From Isoetes taiwanensis (lineage: Eukaryota; Streptophyta; Lycopodiopsida; Isoetales; Isoetaceae): 64,000 nt of DNA. The notes below the pieces were generated by a model. That model had not been told where the DNA came from, did no database searches, and saw nothing but the letters and a program-made list of their open reading frames with translations. The stretch lies in contig JAJEKV010000005.1 of NCBI GenBank assembly GCA_021234155.1, positions 16,094,826 to 16,158,825 of the forward strand. The letters run 5' to 3'. A program made the position numbers and the translations under genes. This document shows positions 46,501-57,159 of the stretch, piece by piece (the first letter of the stretch is position 1; each line of letters begins with the position of its first letter).

Positions 46501-48500
46501 AGAACCAAAGAATAGATGTTTGGTCTACTAGACCGCCACCCTAGGACCTTCCGGAGAAAGGTCTTGAGTAAGCCCTACACGCCCCACGAGGAAATATTAC
46601 CGGAACAATGGGTGAGATATTTTGCGGCGGTATGCGACCCAATGGGAAGCCGGGCACCGAGTACCTCGCATAAAACATGCCTAGCGTGGTCATTCTTGCG
46701 AATGGGATGTCATAATGGGCCTGCAACGCCTAACGGGAAGGAAAAAGCCCGATTTGGATGGTATGCGAGGCAGACTTCTCAAGTGGGCGGGCCCCCAATG
46801 GTGCGGTTCTCCACCGGGCCTCTTCAACATGGCATTGCAAGAAGGCTTCCCCCAGCGGACTACGGTGAGAGTTGTGCCCATATACAAAGGGGACCCCACA
46901 GCCCGAGCCAACTATCGTACCATTATGGTCGGTTACGTCTTTGCCAAGTTGCTTGTAGGGATTCTTGAGTAGCGGCCGACACTTTGGGCGGAGGGATGGA
47001 GAAGTAGCGGGCTCTCACGCAGTAGAAGCCCACGGCATTCTACTATTGACCATATCTTCACTCTGCGCGAACACTCATAGAGGATAGCCGGAATCAATGC
47101 ATCAGAATCACTGTTGCTTTGTGGATTTCGTTTAAAAGGCTTTTGACCACAGTGCCTGGGGATAAGTTGTGGGATGATTGAGATAGCTAGGGACCCCGTC
47201 GACTTGCGAGAATGCTATATACGGACTATAATGAGGCTTGCTCGGTGCGTCTCACAGCTTGTCGGAGCCCGTTGTTAGTAGCATTGGGGTGCGCCGGGAC
47301 TGCCCTCTATCGGCGGCTCTTGGCTTGTACATTGACCAGCTAGAAGAATGGCTAGGTGAGCACGGGGGGGGGGGGGCCAGTTGATGCACCACATAATCCA
47401 GGCAACTCATATATGTTGATGATGTTGACCTGCTGATATACCCCGGAGGACATGCAACGCCCACGGATGCTTTGGACACTTTACGCCAATTCAGCGACAT
47501 GAGAGTAACTTGGCCAAGACAAGGGTGCTGGCTGGTCCCATCATCCCTAAGCACCCACGCCTTCCCTCATTCACTTACTAGGGGGTAGTGGAGGTGGCTC
47601 TGTCTTATAAGTATTTGGGCATTGAGTTTTCTACTACCACACCTTTGGGGATGCATCCATCAGGTTCTTGGGTCCTTTGCCAATTTGGAAAGCCCGATAT
47701 GCAATGCAAAAACAACAATCACAAAGCAGAAATGTGATGCATGGGGTCACCGGGCACACTTGTTCGTGGCCTTGGTTGAACCGGTCCTCCTCTATGGGGG
47801 GAGAAGTGTGGGGGCGGTGATATCCCTCACCACTTGGAACGATCTAGAGCAGTGAAGGCCTTCTTGGCCGGGCACTAGGAGTGAAGTCCACGGTCCCATA
47901 TCGGATCTTGCTCCGGGGAGGAGAGGCTTCCTTCCATTCTGAGAGGGTGCTACTGAAGCGTCACATTATTTACTTCCGAAGGTGGTGGCTATGGATGAAG
48001 CCCGGCTGCCCAACCTTGCTTTGGCAAAGGGCGATGGGCCCGCAACGACTCAAAGCTTCTTTGGAAAGACAAGCAAGCCCAATGGTTCGCTATGGAATGT
48101 GCAGCACGATGTGTGGACCCGGTGCATACACCGAAGGAACGCTACCGCCTTGAAGCAAGTACTTGGATGCTTGCTTCATGGCCAAGCTTTGGGATCTGAG
48201 GAGGCCCCATCACATGTCAAGGTGGCAAATTATCGGCAGCCGGGTTAATCCCATGCTCACAAGGGCCCACACCACTACTGCGCACCCATCTACCCATGAA
48301 AAAGCCGCGGGGGTTGCTTCCATTCGCAGTGCACACCACCTCCCGCATTGAGACAAGGAGATGGATTCGGGAGCAGCGTGAGGGCGAGAGTGCGTGGTCT
48401 TTGTCAGCGAAGCCATTGAGGATGAAAGTCACGCCCTCCAAAGCTGTCACTGCACCCGGCATATCCGGGCTCGGTATGCTCGGTTAATTAATGCCCCATC
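46500..48500 (+). pseudogene. LINE ORF2: reverse transcriptase and C-terminal region
   Basis: Conserved RT blocks appear in order: KKPDLDGMRGRLLKWAG and VVPIYKGD...NYRTIMVGYVFAKL (46715-46972), CFVDF-KAFDHS near 47115-47150, the catalytic YVDDVDLLIYP at 47412, LAKTRVLAGP near 47505-47545, SYKYLGIEFSTT near 47608-47645 and ALVEPVLLYGG near 47770-47800. The block from AKLL to LLYGG is broken by TAA/TAG codons and several frame changes. A G run of about 13 at 47364-47376 sits inside. Confidence 0.8.
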
Positions 48501-48787
48501 AGGCCTTGCATGAGCCACCGAAACACGGCCTCTGTAGGCTTGTTGGGATCGTACCTCCAGGGAGGAGGTAATGGATCATGGTTCGAGTTATGCCCCTGTC
48601 AGGCATTAACCTCAGTACGTACTTGTGATTATGTATATAAGCTGTGTGTAGTATGTCGGCATCCTTATTGCTACTAAGGTTTTTCCCAAAACCCTTAGTG
48701 AGGGGTTTTTAATCACGGTAGTATACGCTGCTGCTCTCTCTTTGTACTTGGGTCCCATAGGCCAGTTGGTCTCCGTGGACTGATAAA

Positions 48788-48817
48788 ATCATATTCTATT
48801 CTATTCTATTCTAATCT
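48788..48817 (+). repeat. LINE 3' tail made of ATTCT units
   Basis: atattctattctattctatt and one further partial unit end the LINE. Some LINE clades end in short tandem units instead of poly(A). Confidence 0.75.
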
Positions 48818-49559
48818 AGAGGCTTTGCATTTTGGACATGTATGCTTTAATGTTGAAATAAATCATAGGTTTTCTATTGGGAATTGCCACTTTCTTTTCT
48901 TGAAACTTTAAATTTGGACAAATTGCAAGGGCCATGAGGTTTGCCATGGCAATATCACGCCATAATGAACACATGGTTCAAATTATGCTAAATTTTCCTT
49001 AAAATTATAACCCATTAAAACTATCTGTCCTTTATGGAGCGGCACGCCACTGGCCACCTTCCCTGATCCCCTGCTTCCTCTCTCATCCCTCCCCTGATTT
49101 TCGCGAAAAAACTCTAATCCGACGATTTTTGTTGAATCATCCGCTTCCCATGTTTTGATCATGCGGCTTTGAACTAGAACAACTTTCCAGAGGTTAGAAT
49201 CTTGAGCAAGATATGGCTATGGCAGACAGCAAGGAATAACGGCGAGTATGGCAGACGGCTATGGCACATTTATTATAAGATCTTCGCCAGGGTTTGTATT
49301 TCTTGATCAGTTTGGTGGTTTTTAAGTAGATTTCGAATGGATTGAGGGTTCCTAAGATGCCACTGGCTCTGCCTTTGAGTTCTTAAGGCAAAATAGAGTT
49401 TCTGAGCTTTGATTTAGAAGCAAAAAAATTCTGTGTTTTGATTTGCACAATCATTTAATGGAAGATGGTTTAAGCTCTGATGATTATTGCATTTTTTGCT
49501 AATAGAATCAAAGTTTTAGCATGAGATAGTATATACATTAATAGTTTTCAAGTTTTACA
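48818..49559. other. No assigned gene
   Basis: C-rich then T-rich stretches near 49050-49260 look like a leader followed by an intron, ending in ttttacag at 49559, but no coding partner is certain. Confidence 0.25.
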
Positions 49560-49676
49560 GAGCAGCTCTTGAAGATTTGGTTGAAAACTTGGTTGCATTG
49601 TCGGACTTGCTGCACAAAAACAGAGCACACAAAAATAGAACGAGATGCAGGGCATGGAAATTTGAGCCATATGTTC
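49560..49676 (+). CDS. Exon-like fragment, unassigned
   Basis: After the acceptor-like ttttacag, the + frame reads AALEDLVENLVALSDLL then HKNRAHKNRTRCRAWKFE up to a GC-rich inserted element. A second exon-like piece, KASSRNYERSIQTSLINQ and GELYKKLHHRAVSG, lies at 50325-50480. Both are helical and basic. I do not recognise the protein. Confidence 0.3.
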
Positions 49677-49835
49677 ATTATGTCCGGGAAAGTGCATCTC
49701 TCAGAATATTCCCTTGGGAGTATTCCCTTGGCGGCACTGCGGCTTCGCCGCTTGGGCACCGCCTCGTCTGGCGGCGCCGCCTCGGGACATTCCCTCGAGG
49801 AATTTCCTCGAGATGCACTTTTCCTAGTACATAAT
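49677..49835. mobile_element. GC-rich fold-back MITE-like element, 159 bp
   Basis: The inverted ends are attatgt(cc)gggaaagtgcatctc at the left and gagatgcacttttcctagtacataat at the right, about 21 of 24 positions pairing. The interior is very GC-rich, with gcggcttcgccgc and gtctggcggcgccgcc words that also fold. No clear target duplication is visible outside attatgt. It interrupts an exon-like stretch. No coding capacity. Confidence 0.65.
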
Positions 49836-52115
49836 CTTTTCAATTACATTGCCTCGCTCTCATACTCCAATAATAACTTTTTAGTTTGGCATGCCTACAT
49901 CTTGGAACCAACTTTAGTCCATGTATTTCTTTAAAAGTTTACCATACAATGTTTGCGGAATCTTTGGGTGCTCCACACAAATGCCTTTATTGAGACTACC
50001 ATTTATGCTTTAATTCTAGAGCCAAAGTGAGATTTTGCTAGCTACTGGCAATTACAACCCATGGGTGCAAGTATATCTATGTACGCAAGATTCTATTGCC
50101 GAGTCTTGAAGTTTCTAAGAACCTAGAGGATGGTGGCAAAACAGTTGTTTGACAAAAGGCTTTTATCTCTAAAAAGTTAAATATTGGTAAAACATTGTTC
50201 AAGTTTTCTTTAAGACTTTTCTCTCTAAAAAGATAAATATTGGTAAAATATTTTTGAAGTATTCTTTAAGTTCTCACTGATGGTGCAAAAAGCATCTTCT
50301 TAAATTTTTAGGAAGTGTGCAACCATGCACAAGGCAAGTAGCCGAAATTATGAGCGAAGTATCCAAACCTCCTTGATTAATCAAGGAGAACTATACAAGA
50401 AGCTGCACCACAGGGCAGTTTCTGGATTGCAGGAGGACAGAGGAAAAATTCTTTCAAATGAGTTGCAAAGAAGTGGAACTGGGTTGTTACCAATTATTTT
50501 TTGTATTTAAAGAAAATCAATTTTTTTTTTTTTTTGTTTTGGTGCATTATGGGATTTGTGTTGTATTTAATAGTTTATATGTTATTCATGAATTTGCCAT
50601 TTTTTGAACTTTTATTTAATTTTCAGATCCAAAAAAAAAAAGGATCTTTCATAACACTTCAAAACAAAAAATTTCAATTCATTTGGTGGAAATTGTTTAC
50701 TTTGGAAAGTAATGAAAAAAAGATACTTCCTCCAACATATGATTTGAGTGCCAAAATAAAAGCATGATGTCTTCTTATTGAAGAGTCTATGATAGATTAT
50801 CATGTTAAAAAGCTGCATCAAATAGATGTCTGGGAGCAAATGATATAACAAGTCAAATGCCTTAGCAACCAAATTTACCAGCCAAAGTTAAAGCATTACC
50901 GATCAAACTTCCTAGCAAATTTAGGACCTAAACTAGTTCTCAATTCCTTGTATGAACAACAGAGTAATCAAGAGCCTGCCACCATAACAAGATGCCCGTA
51001 ATTTGGTCAAAAAAATTATATTTGTGCGCCCTAGATTCCCCGATCCCCACTTAGTCCGTGTGACTAACCCCGTGGTTAATGGTGTAAGCAGAAGTGCGAG
51101 ATGCTCCGGAGAGTAGCCAAGCTTCAGAAAGGCGAGAGTAGAAGAGTGTGGATTGTTATTCAATAAACTTGATTTTAATACCATTAATATTATATATGGG
51201 CTTGAAGCTATAATTATTTTAAAACTTTGGTTGTGGTGTGGGATTTTTTGTTGAGCAATGGCAACTTGAAGTATAATTTTTGGAACCTTTGAGCATGTAT
51301 AAAGATTAAATTCTTTACCTAAGTATGCATGTATCAATTTCTGAGTTCCAAGAGTAAATAGATCCAACGGTAGAGATCGATGGGATCTCCAGTTACCGAG
51401 AGGTTAACTGGCCAGGCTCGTCACACCATCAGTCATCCCTTCGAGTCTGAGCCTTGGGTACGATTTTCCATATGTATTGTGCTGATCTTTGTCTATGCAG
51501 ATGTTGATGGACCACCCTTCGAGGTGGATATGTGATGATATTGTATACTATGTATGTTTACGCTTCCGCAGCTAGGTAGGCCCTGAGGGAGACGGGGTAA
51601 ATGACCCCTTCACTCTTCCCACTGGAACCCGTTACGGTTGCAGTGTTATGTGGAGGGCCCTGTATCGGCATGGAGCTGGTATGGGGGATGAACTCTTGTT
51701 TGTATACGGTGAGTGCACCGTATACGAGTAGGGGACGTCATAAAGACTTCATGTAGCATACAGAATTGAGGCCACGAGGGAAACTCATACCTTGTGCTGC
51801 TGTCCGAGATTCATATTTTGCAAATTAGCAATCCCTCTAGCCACTTGTGCGAGAACAGTTGGATGTCTTGATTTTACCAAAAGCTCTTATTTCCCCTTCT
51901 TCTCTCAACGTTGTTTGTAATTTGTCTGAAAGAGCATTGACATAGATTAATAATGCAACTGCCTAGACCTCACCAGATTTCTTATCTCCTTAAAAAACGA
52001 GAGACCAAAAACATCTCATATATACATGCATCCCTGTATATCACTTCACTGCTATTATTGCCATTATCATCACTCCTGAATTTGTTGTTATTTTTTTAAG
52101 GGATTGGGATGATAC
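49836..52115. other. No assigned gene; poly(T)/poly(A) runs
   Basis: The exon-like piece at 50325-50480 is noted with the preceding exon. Other content is AT-rich: a T run at 50520-50535, an A run at 50630-50641, and two near-identical ctctaaaaag(t)taaatattgg words at 50167 and 50222. Around 51360-51780 the sequence is GC-richer, with an LTR-like feel but no second copy. A 10-bp hairpin gtatacggtg/caccgtatac lies at 51704-51727. Confidence 0.3.
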
Positions 52116-52242
52116 CATTGCTCCAAAGATTTGCAATGGCACCTGCAACCATCCTTACTATTTGTGGATCTTTTGCATCATCTGCTGCTCTAGCCAAAAG
52201 CTTGATGCCACCTTTTGCCATGATAAGCTCTTGATTCAGTCT
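52116..52242 (-). pseudogene. Armadillo-repeat kinesin (KIN-U/ARK-type) exon
   Basis: Between an acceptor (tttgttcag, read on the - strand) and a GT donor, the frame reads LNQELIMAKGGIKLLARA, ADDAKDPQIVRMVAGAIANL. This matches the C-terminal ARM repeats of plant ARK/KIN-U kinesins (family memory: NQELIMAKGGI..LA). The 127-bp exon itself is intact. No motor domain is anywhere in the window, so it is a fragment. Confidence 0.78.
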
Positions 52243-52309
52243 CTGAACAAAATTAGGCACATACGCATGGGTTTAACTAATTCACTTAAGAAAAGCTAAT
52301 TCACAGAAG

Positions 52310-52452
52310 CATATAAAATAAGATTTGCAATAGCACCGGCTGGTACATGTCATATAGTTTCATCTTCTGCGGTCCCAAGTAGCATAAGGAGAATTCCAAG
52401 GCCACCAGCTTCAACAATGTTTTCCTGATTAGCTTCTTGCTCCTCCTTTGAT
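52310..52452 (-). pseudogene. Armadillo-repeat kinesin exon, with in-frame stop
   Basis: The - strand frame reads EANQENIVEAGGLGILLMLL, GTAEDETI, stop, HVPAGAIANLI. In the family the sequence runs ...SSEDETIRRVAAGAIANLAMNE. The TGA falls where an Arg codon (CGA) is expected. It is the exon just upstream of 52116-52242 in transcript order, with the same spacing as in a real ARM gene, so the piece was copied with its intron. Confidence 0.78.
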
Positions 52453-53515
52453 GAAATATATTCAAATCGCACACATATTGGAAGCAAGCATCATAATGTC
52501 TCAGACGCATGTTTGTTTTAAAATGTAAAGCATTTTTCTTAGAATGGGGTCTTAGAAATTAAAGCTGGATTTCTTGCTGCGATCAAGATCAGAATCTTTT
52601 GTACGTGTTCCTTCCACCATAGTTTGTTAGCTGTGTTCTGAAATTGATTATTTTCTTTACCTCACGGCTTTCATAAGTTTATAGGTGTAGGTTGAAGATT
52701 TGTCGCCATCACGGTCATATTACATGTCCAAAGTTCTAAATTACTTCTAAAGTACTATTCTGAGGTACTACGACAAAAAATATTGATGAAGAATTTAAAA
52801 TTAAACTCAATGCAAATGTTGGCCGTTTATGATGTTACGTCTCTCATTGGTGCTCATCAAATATAGAACACAGCTGCTAACTGGTTTAAAATAAGTGTAA
52901 TGTTCCTCAAGAACAATGATATGAAGACTTACCGTAAAGCATCAATAATAGCATTTGTGGAATGGCTGCATCATTTTTTAGGTCACTGCAAATATTGAGA
53001 CAAATGCAACCACATAAGTTATATAATGCTTTAGACATCAGGTAAAGTTGAACATTCTAAGTACCTCCATAAAAATATGGTTGTAGCGGTGCTTATGAAG
53101 TCAATTAGTCCTGTTGATGAATACATGTAATAAAGACGGACTGGAGCACTGAGAGCAAAGATATATGAGAACTCTTCATAATAACTTTTGTGCTAGGGTT
53201 CTGAATTTTAGAGACAAGAAAAACTTGTAAAGTTTCAGAAGGTAGTCTGCTACAAAAAATATTTCGCATGCTTTTTGGGTGATCATTATCCATTGTGACA
53301 TACCTATTGTATACCTGCCAAGAATGAGTGAAAGGTCAAAGTGAATGCCAAGAATATGAAACATTGTATTATATTGGTGGTTAGTGGAACTTATGTTGAA
53401 CATACATATGAGACCACTGGTACAAGTGCTACAATAAATTCTAGCTGCAACATTGCCACCAAAACATGAAGGCTATAACTGAAAGATCCATTGTTTTTAA
53501 ATGATTGAAGGGACA
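52453..53515 (-). other. Intron-like or captured sequence, unassigned
   Basis: AT-rich with short - strand frames and no recognised exon. It separates the kinesin exons from the next coding-like block. Confidence 0.3.
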
Positions 53516-53524
53516 AAATACTTA

Positions 53525-54335
53525 CAAAAGTCAATATTTGGCCTATATTACCACTTCGTATGGCTGTTCTGATTCTCACTGTAGCTGGTACTACTCCATA
53601 CAAGTAAAGCTTGTGATATTTTGGAAGAACATCCTGTTTGGAAATAAAAAGAAGTAAAATCATATGTATAATTGGAGTTTTGTCTTAAACTTCTGATATT
53701 ATGGTCTTTCATTAGAGCCTACATCAAAGCTAGGATCGGTACCCGTTTCCTATAGAAATGTGCGAGCAAACATGTTGAACACTTGATCAGCAAATGCTTG
53801 GGACCTAGAATTGCTCTCATATGTCTTTCAACCAAAGGCATTTACTAGAACAGGAACTAGCTTGTATGCTTGAGCAAAAAATCCTACTTACTTCACGAAC
53901 ATCGATCTTCTTATCAATCCCGCCAGATGTAGTTCTATAACAATTGAGTTCGGAAGTTGTCACATCCTCAACGTTTGTCACAAACATGCCTAGCTCATCC
54001 TTTTTCATGAGCTAGAACAAACATGCCTGCTTCTTGTGATTTCAAGTCAATCCCTCACTAGAAAAGGGGCAGCATAGGCCCGTCTTACAGTCATTAGGCC
54101 TTGAAAGAGTCCTTGCGACACATAAAACATGACATATTTTGCACAAGGTGGCATGTACACCCAAGCATCTTGACAAACCCATAGATGTTGCATCTTATTT
54201 TTTATGAAGAGCGTTCTAACTTTCCTCGGAGAATACATCACAGAAGCTTTTGAAGTATCACATCCGAAGCCTTTTAAGGACCTGACTGTTCAAACAAGTT
54301 TTTCAAGATAGTCAACATTCTTCATAAAGAACTGT
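53525..54335 (-). pseudogene. Unassigned gene-fragment block with several exon-like stretches
   Basis: In - strand order: YSPRKVRTLFIKNKMQHLW and VCQDAWVYMPPCAKYVMFY (54240-54060), then FVTNVEDVTTSELNCYRTT and SGGIDKKIDVRE, ending at GTAAGT (54005-53895). These are followed by KLVPVLVNAFG and QAFADQVFNMFARTF (53870-53745), and finally LPKYHKLYLYGVVPATVR and IRTAIRSGNIGQILTF, ending at GTAAGT (53640-53525). Splice sites and sustained composition argue for real exons. I could not name the protein. Confidence 0.45.
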
Positions 54336-54419
54336 TTTGATACTTTCATTAATAATACATGATTGTTATACAGTCAGTAATTTTATATCCCTAATAACAT
54401 GCTTATTTACATGGCATAT

Positions 54420-54975
54420 TTACATGGCGTTGACACAAAATGCAGAGTCTCCAAAACATAATCCTATATCCTCTATGTACACAGCAACTATGCATTCAAC
54501 TACTTTGCTGACCTCCTTTATTATCGTATGCAAGGCCAAAGCACTTGATCTGCATTTAGAATCCGTGAAGCATGGACGTTCTTCCTCAGCAACCTTGCTC
54601 AAATGTGGATCAAGAGGCAGAAAAAGAGAAGAGGCACACCCATTCCCTTGGCCATTTTTTTCTACTTTGCCTTGTCGGACATTGAAAACGTCAGTACATG
54701 CAAAGGTTGAAAGCAAGTCAGGTGCATTCTTTCCTAGATCAGCAAACAATTCCAAATGACATCCTCTCTCTGAGTTTCTTAAGCTGAAAATCTTGCGGCC
54801 ATTCTGGAGACCATTCACGTTGTCTACACAGTCCCCTGGCTTTTCACTTTACAACTCTACCACAGAATCTCTAGGTGTCACCTTATTCAAATGGAGAAGA
54901 CATGATGCTCCATCTGCAAATGCCTCCAGGTTTTTTTTACATCTTCCAAGCATTTCTGCATTGGATATCTGCTCT
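54420..54975 (-). pseudogene. Unassigned coding block, about 180 codons with one stop
   Basis: The - strand frame runs LVEQISNAEMLGRCKKNLE, AFADGASCLLHLNKVTPRDS, one TAA, GDCVDNVNGLQNGRK and HLELFADLGKNAPDLLST, on to an end at 54420. It is long, Cys-rich and protein-like, but I recognise no domain. It lies between the block at 53.5-54.3 kb and the RRM exons, on the same strand. Confidence 0.4.
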
Positions 54976-55024
54976 ACTAGAAATGATAAGTATTAGAATG
55001 AAATTTAGATGCCAAAAAACTTAC

Positions 55025-55111
55025 TGTGCCATCAAGCTTAGCAATTGCCGCTTTTGCATCCTGCGTGGTTGCCATTGTTACAAAACCAAATCCACGACTT
55101 CTTCCAGTTTC
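55025..55111 (-). pseudogene. Plastid-type RNA-binding protein exon: second half of an RRM
   Basis: A clean 87-bp exon between ...tgttcag and GTAAGT encodes ETGRSRGFGFVTMATTQDAK and AAIAKLDGT. RGFGFVTM is the RNP1 motif of an RRM, and the flanks match plant chloroplast ribonucleoproteins (cp28/cp29/cp31 family; memory). These proteins bind and stabilise plastid mRNAs. The exon itself is open. Confidence 0.85.
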
Positions 55112-55427
55112 CTGAACATATAACCAACCAAATGATACATGCATATATAAATGCAAATGCTATTACAAGTGGTATCTTATAAATGCAAAAGCTACTACAA
55201 TTACTAACGGTCTGCCGATGAACTTGAAAAGTCTGTTATGTACATTGATAATGTCTACTCTGAAATCAAAAGACAAATTAAAAGAAACATTCTATCTATC
55301 TGAGTAAGTGGAAAATTAACCACAGACTATGCAAAGGTTCATGCTCTTTCTTACATACAGAATAAGAACTTATTAAAAACAAAACTAGAAACTACATTAT
55401 ACAGAAAGATAATGAGAATTAACATAC

Positions 55428-55758
55428 CTCAACCATCTCGACCTGTCCACATCCTTCAAAAACTTGAGACAAGCATTCGCTATTACAGGTCCATGGAAGA
55501 TTTCCGACATATAACTTGGTTCCAGCAAGAGGGAGAGAAGGCTGAGCAAAACCATCTGGCGAGGTAGATAAGGGACTAGGCTGATACTCATTCACCTGGT
55601 TATATTTGATGTGAGCATCGACATTCTGAGTTGGAGCCTCATAACTTCTACTTGAGGTAGAATCAAAACCAGAGCTCTGGTACGCACCAGCTCCAGCATT
55701 TGGTTGGCTGTAAGGATCGTAAGAAGCCTCTGTTCTAGCATTTGGAAGGTGGAGGCCG
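55428..55758 (-). pseudogene. Plastid-type RNA-binding protein exon: linker and first half of an RRM
   Basis: The 331-bp exon runs from an acceptor (gattcag) to a GTATGT donor. It encodes a Ser/Tyr/Gln-rich linker (YDPYSQPNAGAGAYQSSGF) and then AGTKLYVGNLPWTCNSECL, FEGCGQVEMVE. KLYVGNLPW is the RNP2 motif. The few residues between QVEMVE and ETGRSRG, normally VIYD, are missing or lie in a small unseen exon. The upstream exons (transit peptide) and the second RRM are absent. Confidence 0.83.
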
Positions 55759-55794
55759 CTGAATCAGGAGATTTACATTGCATGATTACCTCCT

Positions 55795-55880
55795 CAAGAT
55801 CAAACCCATTAACGCATCCATATGCCCCTATTATGGTATTGTAAGTCCAGCGATCGGGAACTAGAGACACCTTGTAGAAG
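55795..55880 (-). pseudogene. Pentatricopeptide-repeat fragment
   Basis: The - strand frame reads VSLVPDRWTYNTIIGAYGC then VNGFDLEE, the PD..TYNTII.AYG..G pattern of a P-class PPR unit. Only about one repeat is visible, directly upstream of the RRM exons on the same strand. A PPR unit has no place in a cp-RNP gene, which points to a chimeric arrangement. Confidence 0.6.
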
Positions 55881-55993
55881 AACAGAAGAACAGAAAACAG
55901 ATTGTAGAATCCGGTTAGCCGGTTGCGAAATAGTTGCACAAGAACAGCCGCGACCGCCAGTTTACACTCTATAGCAAGTTTTGAGCAGTCATT

Positions 55994-56035
55994 GGCATAT
56001 TCTAGGTATATACTGGAATATACTCGGAATATGCC
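55994..56035. repeat. 42-bp hairpin
   Basis: GGCATATTC...GAATATGCC with inner GTATAT/ATATAC pairing. It sits between the - strand gene-fragment block and the + strand kinase. Confidence 0.75.
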
Positions 56036-56057
56036 ATAAACCCACACAAACAAGGGC

Positions 56058-56075
56058 TTGCCCCCCTAGGGGCAA
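56058..56075. repeat. 18-bp palindrome TTGCCCC-CCTA-GGGGCAA
   Basis: Perfect 7-bp arms around CCTA, 23 bp after the 42-bp hairpin. Together they could mark a transposon edge. Confidence 0.7.
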
Positions 56076-56112
56076 CCCAAAAAGGGCATATGTTAAGACT
56101 ATATGGTTTGCA

Positions 56113-57159
56113 ATGGTAGATTCCTCTCAGATAATCAACAGGACTAGATTTGGTTCAGGAACATATGGAATGGTGTACAAATGCAATATCTTGGGTTCTA
56201 GTTTTCTTAAAGACGAACCCTATTGTGTTAAATTTCAGAATGATGATGTGTGGTTAGGTATTGCGAGGCCCGATGTGATAGTAAAGGCCATGATGAAAAA
56301 CATGAGGGAGTCGCAAATGCAGGTTAGACATGGCTCTATCATACGCTGCATTGGTCGTAAAACTGGATTGGAAAGAACAGGGTTGATATTCCCTTATTGG
56401 AATGGGGGTTCTTGTGCGTCTCTTTTTGTGCATCATGGAGATAATGAGTTTGCGAGGTATGCATTTAAAAGATTAGGGTATAAGCCTAGTGTGGAGGTCG
56501 ACATTCATAAGCTTGAGCAACGGAGGAAGCAAGAGTTATATGTTGCTTGAAGAATGGGTGATCTAACTATGTCATTTTTAAGCGGCTTGCTTAAGCTTCA
56601 TAAAAGCTTCATAAAGAGCGCCATTTACACATGGACTTGCACCCGGGCAATGTCTTGCTTCATTTTGACTTTGGGAAAGAGAAAGGATGCACAGACCCTC
56701 ATGCTATTTATATTGGTATCTGTGATTGGGGAGAAGAAAGGCTACTAGGTGAGCCAGTGGAAGTGAAGCGGTGGGCATACAAAGGCATGGATGGTGCTGG
56801 CAAAAAGGCCATTGAGAATGAAAGACTTGCCTATCCATACATGCACGATGAATTGTATTGGGGTCCCAAAAGAGATGGAACTAAGATGGTGGCTGCAAGG
56901 GTCGACTTCGACCTCTTAGGGGCAACCTACTTTATCTATTACCATCTGATTTTGCAAGCATTCTTTTTTGGAGGCAATGGGTACTACTGAACAAAGCCAG
57001 AGGTTTCGAAGCATGTGCGATTATTTGAAGCATTGTGTCGAATCCCCAATACGAGACAAGGTACGCAAGTTTGATCTGAACCAACTACTGAACACCATGC
57101 CGAGCACTTGGAATTGCTCTCCAACACATTGCACAAGACCCCAAATGGAATCAGACTGA
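56113..57159 (+). pseudogene. Protein-kinase-like gene, decayed
   Basis: The chosen start at 56113 (MVDSSQII) sits 10 residues before the glycine loop RFGSGTYGMVYKC. A VK (in YCVKFQ) follows as the likely ATP-binding Lys. After a stop at 56548-56550 the frame shifts, and at about 56625 HMDLHPGNVLLHFDF gives the catalytic loop (HxDLxxxN). IGICDWGEE near 56720 replaces DFG by DWG. The activation segment and an AYPYMHDELYWGP stretch follow. At 56968 the frame changes again to FRSMCDYLKHCVE. The HPGN/ICDWG form recalls large kinase families of mosses and lycophytes (memory). Frame breaks make it a pseudogene unless hidden introns exist. Confidence 0.72.

Larger units (their letters stand above)
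27176..48817 (+). mobile_element. LINE with APE endonuclease and RT, split by a nested LTR element
   Basis: The LINE consists of 27176-27566 and 44098-48817. It carries an ORF1-like basic region, an APE-type endonuclease, an RT with YVDD at 47412 and a 3' tail of ATTCT units at 48791-48817. It was split by an LTR retrotransposon that left the duplication CGGAT on both sides (27562-27566 and 44098-44102). It is GC-richer than its surroundings and has many frame changes. No target duplication of the LINE itself could be found. Confidence 0.78.

Noticed and set aside
50990-51800. GC-richer, LTR-like stretch with a short gtatacggtg hairpin
   Set aside because: No second copy, no target duplication, no primer-binding site and no coding sequence next to it, so an LTR call is not supported.
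56045-56095. Helitron 3' end (hairpin followed by CTAG)
   Set aside because: CTAG lies within the second hairpin and too far from the first one for a typical Helitron end, and no TC start could be matched. Kept only as a possible element edge.
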